The notes beneath the pieces were generated by a model. It had not been told where the DNA came from. It worked only from the letters and a program-made list of their open reading frames with translations, and did not search any database. Shown one piece after another: positions 59,860 to 64,000 of a stretch of 64,000 nt of DNA; the stretch's first letter is position 1, and the number at the start of each line of letters is the position of its first letter. This DNA is from Flavobacteriaceae bacterium UBA3356 (GTDB lineage: Bacteria > Bacteroidota > Bacteroidia > Flavobacteriales > Flavobacteriaceae), in NCBI GenBank assembly GCA_002360635.1, contig DEQW01000006.1, positions 292,117 through 356,116 of the forward strand, given 5' to 3'. The translations under genes and the position numbers were made by a program.

Positions 59860-60762
59860 TTACATCCCCCTATAATCTGCTTTATTTATGGTGAACGGTG
59901 CTTTTTTTATCCCTGTACATATCATATGGATATTGTCTTTTTTGCGTTTGTTCGAAGTGTATTCCAACTCCATCATTAAAGAGTTTTTACCAAAGGGAAT
60001 GGTAGCTGTGTTCATGTTCTTTTGCATTTTTTCAAGATTGGCGAACATTCCCACAAAACTAACTGGAGCTTCGTCCGTAATATAAATCTTACTCGTCCCT
60101 TCATCTTGTTTTACTAAATACCCTTTGCAACTATAACCCAAAATTGTCTTACTAGGTAGAGGCGTAATGTTGGCCATATTAGCAGCATTGTTTTCCCCTT
60201 TTTGCGTTTTTTCTATCATTTCCTGCATTTTTTCTTCTAAAGGCATTCGCATTTTCATTGCCATTTTTTGCCCATTATTGTCCATAAAGGTGACCATAGC
60301 TTGATTTTCTAAGTCATAAACCATCACACTATTGGAGTTTTCATTTGGCATAGCGTTGCCAAAATAGCTGGCGTTTGGCTCTATATAATATTGCATTGTT
60401 ATATCATCACTATTTTTATTGGTGGAGGTCATCTTCATATCCATGACATATTGAAATTTATACGTGTCTGGTATACCTTCCAAACCACCGCCGAAAATGG
60501 ACATAGCTCTTTTTTCGGCTTTTGCTTTTTCTTCTTTGGTAAGTTCTTTTGATTCTTTTTTATTTTTTTTACCATCACCTTTAATAACACCATCAATGGT
60601 TTTATCTGTTTCTTTAGATATCTCGCGGTCGGTTTTGTTGAGTACCGTCCGTTCTACAGCATGTTCTGCACGCTTTTTTAATTTTTTGAAAAATTGCGCA
60701 TTGGAGGTGCCACAGATTGCAATGGCAAAAAATACGGCGAGGAGTGTTTTAATGGGTTTCAT
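59860..60762 (-). CDS. Secreted DUF4412-like protein, first gene of the cluster
   Basis: 300 aa, signal peptide ending TSNAQ (residue 22). A Lys/Glu-rich helical segment follows (FFKKLKKRAEHAVERTV ... KKNKKESKELTKEEKAKAEKRAM, about 23-90). The C-terminal 200 residues look like DUF4412: MKMTSTNKNSDDITMQYYIEPN, MVTFMDNNGQKMAMKMRMPL, ILGYSCKGYLVKQDEGTSKIYITDE and a closing TIPFGKNSLMMELEYTSNK. DUF4412 proteins are secreted and uncharacterised. A direct-repeat operator and -7 box lie upstream. Confidence 0.78.
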   Translation of the reverse strand: MKPIKTLLAVFFAIAICGTSNAQFFKKLKKRAEHAVERTVLNKTDREISKETDKTIDGVIKGDGKKNKKESKELTKEEKAKAEKRAMSIFGGGLEGIPDTYKFQYVMDMKMTSTNKNSDDITMQYYIEPNASYFGNAMPNENSNSVMVYDLENQAMVTFMDNNGQKMAMKMRMPLEEKMQEMIEKTQKGENNAANMANITPLPSKTILGYSCKGYLVKQDEGTSKIYITDEAPVSFVGMFANLEKMQKNMNTATIPFGKNSLMMELEYTSNKRKKDNIHMICTGIKKAPFTINKADYRGM

Positions 60763-60799
60763 AATTTAAATTTTTAAGGGTTCATTTTTTGTGTTGTCA

Positions 60800-60807
60800 T
60801 AAAACTA
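60800..60807 (-). promoter_or_regulatory. Probable -7 box (TAGTTTTA) of the secreted cluster
   Basis: TAGTTTTA on the minus strand matches TAnnTTTG in seven of eight positions, 37 bases upstream of the first gene and 25 bases downstream of the direct repeats. Confidence 0.4.
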
Positions 60808-60832
60808 CCGCTACCCTTCTGTTTTGGATATA

Positions 60833-60864
60833 ACGTATGTAACAAAATCTTGTACGTATGTAAC
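60833..60864 (-). promoter_or_regulatory. Direct repeats with 21-bp period upstream of the secreted cluster
   Basis: ACGTATGTAAC occurs at 60833-60843 and again at 60854-60864, and the identity continues to ACGTATGTAACA plus a shared ATCT. The exact two-turn period and the position just upstream of the -33 region resemble LytTR-family activator sites. On the minus strand each unit reads GTTACATACGT. Confidence 0.55.
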
Positions 60865-61149
60865 ATGATCTGAAAAACCATCATTTACAGTGCTTTATAA
60901 GCAATGTAATCCAAACATTGGTTGCAAATAGAAATATATATTAATACAAAATTAGAAGGTTATAGATGGTTTTGGGGAGGGAAAGACTTGAAGTTACACC
61001 GGGATTTTACCCCATTTTTAAACAGGTAAAACAAGAAAGATTATTATTTAAGATCGTAGCTGAGAAAATTAATTTGAAACTAGATAAAAAGCAATTTAGC
61101 ATCTTGCCCTAACGGCTTCAAAAGAGATAAATAGAATCTTTGATATAAA

Positions 61150-61183
61150 AAAAGTCCGCTTGCGTTTTTGCAAGCGGACTTAA
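61150..61183 (-). terminator. Terminator of csbD
   Basis: AAGTCCGCTTGC (61152-61163) pairs perfectly with GCAAGCGGACTT (61170-61181); the minus-strand transcript continues into a T run. Confidence 0.88.
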
Positions 61184-61207
61184 AATTTTTAAAGTTTGAT
61201 GGGTAAA

Positions 61208-61393
61208 TTACCAACTATCAATCTCCTTTTTAATATCTTCTTTTGCCTTACCGGTCTTTTCTTGAATCTTACCTACCATCTCATCATACTTCCCTTCAGA
61301 GAATGTTTCTTCGTCATCCATTTCAACACCATATTTTTGTTTGGCGTTCCCTTTTATCTGGTTCCATTTTCCTTTTAATTGATCTGTGTTCAT
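61208..61393 (-). CDS. CsbD family stress-response protein
   Basis: 61 aa, hydrophilic and helical. MNTDQLKGKWNQIKGNAKQKYG followed by EGKYDEMVGKIQEKTGKAKEDIKKEI is the exact pattern of CsbD, a general stress protein of unknown mechanism. Cytoplasmic. Single gene with a strong terminator; in other Bacteroidota it is induced by stress, which cannot be seen here. Confidence 0.93.
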   Translation of the reverse strand: MNTDQLKGKWNQIKGNAKQKYGVEMDDEETFSEGKYDEMVGKIQEKTGKAKEDIKKEIDSW

Positions 61394-61570
61394 AATGTTT
61401 TGATTTTTTGTTTATACCATAAAGATACTTTTCAAAACAACGGTTTTTGTATAACGGATTTATAAAATTTAGATCTATATCGTTATTTTATTGCCAAAGT
61501 TTCTTAAAAAGTGTTATTTTAATTTGTTAGATGTTAGTATTGAGACACGAGATTTAAAAAAATAAAAAAC

Positions 61571-62095
61571 ATGAAAAAGCTATTTGCACTTTGTATCCTA
61601 TCCGTTTTATTATTTTCCTGTGTTGATATGAAACAACCCAAACCTGAAGCTAACGTTCCTGAAATCACCACCTATTACCTTATTCGCCACGCTGAAAAAG
61701 ACCGAAGTGACCCAAATAACAAAAACCCAGACCTCAACCAAGAAGGGATTGCCCGTGCCGCTTTGTGGACAAAGATATTTCAGAGCATAAAATTTGATGA
61801 AATTTATTCTACCGAATATAAACGTACCCAACAGACGGTTTCAGCTATTTCCTTAAAAAGTGACGTTAAGTTAACCCCGTATTCACCAGATAACCTATAT
61901 AGTGAGGATTTCAAAATGCGGACACAAGGAAAAACTGTTTTAGTGGTTGGGCATAGCAATACCACGCCTCAATTTGTAAATAAAATAATTGGCGAAGAAA
62001 AGTACCCTAATATGGATGATACCGATAATGGGTCTTTATATATAGTTACGGTAGTTGGGAATAAAACTAAAGTACAAGTACTTACAATTGATTAA
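61571..62095 (+). CDS. Histidine phosphatase family lipoprotein
   Basis: 174 aa. Lipoprotein signal MKKLFALCILSVLLFSC (Cys17). Phosphoglycerate mutase-like (branch 1) motif YLIRHAEKDRSD with the catalytic His40 and a second His128 in LVVGHSNTTPQFVN. EIYSTEYKRTQQTV holds the conserved Arg. The extracytoplasmic substrate is unknown. Its 3' end overlaps that of the convergent lipoprotein gene by 14 bp. Confidence 0.88.
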   Translation: MKKLFALCILSVLLFSCVDMKQPKPEANVPEITTYYLIRHAEKDRSDPNNKNPDLNQEGIARAALWTKIFQSIKFDEIYSTEYKRTQQTVSAISLKSDVKLTPYSPDNLYSEDFKMRTQGKTVLVVGHSNTTPQFVNKIIGEEKYPNMDDTDNGSLYIVTVVGNKTKVQVLTID

Positions 62096-62861
62096 GTAAC
62101 TTTACCTCAACATTTTCGGTTTCAATTTTGGAAAGCAACGGTAGTTTATGAACTTCAAAAAGATCATCAAGTTCTGATAAGGGTGTTTTTAAGTCGTCAA
62201 CTTTATAATTATTGTAATCTACAAAGCGAATACCTTCCACGACACGGGGATTATAAGCTTCGCGAAAACGAATGCCACCTCCATCAACTTCATAGCTATA
62301 CGCCAAATAATCTACTGTATAGTCTTTTTGATGTATCCAATACATAAATTCATCTTCATAGTCGGTGCCACCTCCTTCTTTTTTAAATGTAACCTTTACT
62401 TCATAATACGGTTTTCCTTTAATACTATCGGTACCTACTAATTGTTTTTGAACAGCTGGTGCATTTAAACCATACGGTAATTGCGCAAAATAATGAACAG
62501 AATTCACGCTATTACTTAACTTAGCCAATGTAGTATCTGCCAATTTCAAGATAATATCGTTCACCGATCGTGTAAAGCCTTCATTAGTTAGCTCATCTCT
62601 AATTACACCTGTAGAATCGTTTGTTATTCGCTCTAATGTAAAAAAGCCTTGTAGCCGTTTGCTTTTATAAACTTTATCCCTAAAGGTGAATGATACTTCG
62701 GCGCGGTCACAATTTCCATTGCAAGCATTTTCAATGGTCTTATCAATAATGGTCTGAGCTGTTAGGTTCACTTCAGGATCAGATGCGCCATCTGTTTCAG
62801 TTTTTGAATTGTTACAAGACGCAATTGTAATGAACAAAAAAAGAAGGGCTAATTTTTTCAT
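62082..62861 (-). CDS. Lipoprotein of the DUF6503 type
   Basis: 259 aa. Lipoprotein signal ending TIASC (Cys16). ACNGNCDRAEVSFTFRDKVYKSKRLQGFFTLERI and FKKEGGGTDYEDEFMYWIHQKDYTVDYLAYSYEVDGGGIRFREAYNPRVVEGIRFVDY fit the DUF6503 family of Bacteroidota lipoproteins; I am fairly but not fully sure of the family. Two Cys (ACNGNC) may be bridged. Overlaps the histidine phosphatase gene by 14 bp (tail to tail). Confidence 0.75.
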   Translation of the reverse strand: MKKLALLFLFITIASCNNSKTETDGASDPEVNLTAQTIIDKTIENACNGNCDRAEVSFTFRDKVYKSKRLQGFFTLERITNDSTGVIRDELTNEGFTRSVNDIILKLADTTLAKLSNSVNSVHYFAQLPYGLNAPAVQKQLVGTDSIKGKPYYEVKVTFKKEGGGTDYEDEFMYWIHQKDYTVDYLAYSYEVDGGGIRFREAYNPRVVEGIRFVDYNNYKVDDLKTPLSELDDLFEVHKLPLLSKIETENVEVKLLNQL

Positions 62862-62940
62862 CGGTTTATTTTAATATCAAAAGTACGCAATCGCTTGCAA
62901 AAGTTATGATAGTTTTAAAAGGATAGTACGTTAAACTTCT

Positions 62941-62948
62941 TATTTTTG
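62941..62948 (+). promoter_or_regulatory. -7 box (TATTTTTG) of smpB
   Basis: An exact TAnnTTTG match ending six bases before the ATG at 62955; its final TTG could be mistaken for a start codon. Confidence 0.6.
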
Positions 62949-62954
62949 TTTTCT

Positions 62955-63419
62955 ATGGCACTTCAGAAAAATGTAAATATAAAAAACCGCAAAGCTCGGT
63001 TTGAATATGAAATTCTAGACACCTACGTTGCAGGAATTGTTTTGGCAGGCACCGAAATTAAAGCAATACGTGAAGGAAAAGCATCTATTGCCGAAAGTTT
63101 TTGCGAATTTCAAAACAATGAACTGTTTGTTATTAATATGACCGTTCAAGAGTATTCTCACGCTACTAGTTTTAACCACAATCCTAAAAGTGAGCGTAAA
63201 CTATTGCTGAATAGAAACGAGCTTAAAAAGCTGGAAAAAGAAGTGAAAAATACTGGGTTGACTATCATTCCCTTAAAATTATTCACCAATGATCGTGGTT
63301 TAGCGAAACTTCAAATTGCCTTGTGTAAAGGTAAAAAGCAGTACGATAAGCGGGAAGCTATTAAAAAACGGGAAACCAAGCGAGACTTAAGCCGTATTAA
63401 GAAAGCGTTTAATAATTAA
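62955..63419 (+). CDS. smpB: SsrA-binding protein SmpB
   Basis: 154 aa from ATG 62955. Binds tmRNA and brings it to stalled ribosomes in trans-translation. The core KNRKARFEYEILDTYVAGIVLAGTEIKAIREGKASIAESFCEF and LKLFTNDRGLAKLQIALCKGKKQYDKREAIKKRETKRDLSRI match the family; the basic tail binds the decoding centre. A start three codons upstream would be a TTG inside the -7 box and is rejected. The ssrA gene itself is not seen in the window. Confidence 0.96.
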   Translation: MALQKNVNIKNRKARFEYEILDTYVAGIVLAGTEIKAIREGKASIAESFCEFQNNELFVINMTVQEYSHATSFNHNPKSERKLLLNRNELKKLEKEVKNTGLTIIPLKLFTNDRGLAKLQIALCKGKKQYDKREAIKKRETKRDLSRIKKAFNN

Positions 63420-63462
63420 GATAATAGAACGCTTCGCTTTTAGGTGCGAATTGTCTACGATT

Positions 63463-63975
63463 ATGAAAAACATTTTACTAATCATAATATTTTGTTCATT
63501 TAGCGGGCTTTTCGCTCAAGAAAAAGTCGGACTTAAAGAAATTTATGTGGAAAATGATTTGGCGTATAAAGTTTCAAACGACCAATTATTTTCTGGACAA
63601 GCGCAAAAAGTTCGTAGAAACGAACATTTAGTTTACGAAGAGTATTATGAAAACGGAATTCCAATCAAATCAATACTCTACTACAATGGAACGGAAAAAC
63701 CGAAACCAGTTGAATTGATTGAGTTTTATGACAAAACATTTGATAAGAAAAAAGTAACTCGATACGGATTATCAAAACCAACGATTGAATATAAATATTA
63801 CGCTCAAAACGGAAATAAAACTCTGATTGAAGAATATGAAAATGACAAGCTTACTTATCGTTGCGAATATCAGAATGGCAAAAAGCACGGGACTGAATTC
63901 TGCTTTGATGATGACGGGAAAGAACTGGAAATTGAATATCGGAACGGCAAAAAGATAACGCAGAAAAAACTGTAG
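63463..63975 (+). CDS. Secreted MORN-like repeat protein
   Basis: 170 aa from ATG 63463, chosen for the signal peptide MKNILLIIIFCSFSGLFAQ. The mature chain has MORN-like motifs (EEYYENGIPIKSILYYNGTEKP, YYAQNGNKTLIEEYENDKLTYRCEYQNGKKHGTEFCFDDDGKELEIEYRNGKK). Related in type to the repeat protein at 10855-11553, though shorter. Stands 44 bp after smpB. Ligand unknown. Confidence 0.8.
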   Translation: MKNILLIIIFCSFSGLFAQEKVGLKEIYVENDLAYKVSNDQLFSGQAQKVRRNEHLVYEEYYENGIPIKSILYYNGTEKPKPVELIEFYDKTFDKKKVTRYGLSKPTIEYKYYAQNGNKTLIEEYENDKLTYRCEYQNGKKHGTEFCFDDDGKELEIEYRNGKKITQKKL

Positions 63976-64000
63976 ACAACAAAGAACTGAGGTAAAAAAC

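Larger units (their letters stand above)
60763..61207. other. 445-bp region between the secreted cluster and csbD
   Basis: Holds the cluster promoter and direct repeats (60800-60864), about 100 bp of plain AT-rich DNA, and the csbD terminator (61150-61183). A 48-codon frame from ATG 60966 to 61112 on the plus strand (MVLGRERLEVTPGFYPIFKQ...) has no signal, family or ribosome site to support it. Nothing else is seen. Confidence 0.55.

Noticed and set aside
60966..61112. 48-codon plus-strand frame in the gap before csbD
   Set aside because: No signal peptide, promoter, homologue pattern or convincing start; could be a remnant but is unsupported.
1..64000. tRNA, rRNA, CRISPR arrays, insertion sequences, prophage
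   Set aside because: Looked for cloverleaf arms, regular spaced repeats, transposase motifs and phage genes; none found.

Overview
The window is AT-rich chromosomal DNA from a member of the Bacteroidota, almost certainly family Flavobacteriaceae. The signs are type IX secretion (T9SS) sorting tails on two secreted proteins, the gliding-motility lipoprotein GldI, many lipoproteins with SC/AC lipoboxes, promoters of the Bacteroidota -7 type (TAnnTTTG), few Shine-Dalgarno sequences, and gene neighbourhoods typical of Flavobacteriia (mutL-98 aa membrane protein-ribH-TPR facing recF; nrnA-gldI-PPIase). I see no tRNA, rRNA, insertion sequence, prophage or CRISPR array. No genus is assigned.

Layout. 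1-11.6 kb: a GH3-family gene cut by the window edge, rluF, an Hsp20 chaperone, a DUF2254 membrane protein, sucC, small stress or membrane genes, a nitronate monooxygenase, a T9SS subtilisin-like protease, mnmA and a MORN-like repeat protein. 11.6-20.7 kb: yidC, pyrG, small hypotheticals, an OsmC protein, a LysM plus periplasmic-binding lipoprotein, and guaA. 20.7-29.5 kb: a membrane-anchored EEP phosphodiesterase, two rhomboid proteases, mutL, ribH and a TPR protein; then, divergently, recF, a lipoprotein, a DUF721 gene with a TTG start and a RelE/ParE-type toxin-antitoxin pair. 29.5-43 kb: ndk, a PhoD-like phosphatase, nrnA-gldI-cyclophilin/FKBP fusion, pepD, DUF3810, a pair of large amidohydrolase-family proteins and a beta-helix lipoprotein. 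43-53 kb: a cold-shock protein, glyA, fahA, envelope lipoproteins, YtxJ, a T9SS protein with DGT repeats, and clpB. 53-61 kb: the accessory-looking part, a minus-strand run of secreted or lipid-anchored proteins of unknown function ending in a 1011-aa Tat-type lipoprotein with a transglutaminase-like region and a von Willebrand A domain. 61-64 kb: CsbD, a histidine phosphatase, a lipoprotein, smpB and a second MORN-like protein.

Most of the window is housekeeping: nucleotide synthesis (pyrG, guaA, ndk), translation and RNA (rluF, mnmA, smpB, nrnA, glyA), DNA repair (mutL, recF), envelope biogenesis (yidC, PPIases, rhomboids) and proteostasis (clpB, hsp20). Many start codons were moved from the longest open frame, because the longer frames begin at a TTG lying inside the promoter -7 box or upstream of a clear signal peptide.

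The best candidates for undescribed biology are: (a) the secreted/vWA run at 53.7-60.8 kb, preceded by a 21-bp-period direct repeat resembling a LytTR-type operator; (b) a palindrome plus accessory half-site shared by the upstream regions of hsp20 and clpB, a possible heat-shock operator; (c) two mutually exclusive hairpins in the clpB leader; (d) a terminator-like hairpin after fahA whose right arm contains the next gene's start codon; and (e) a recurring promoter geometry that predicts leaderless mRNAs for at least five genes.
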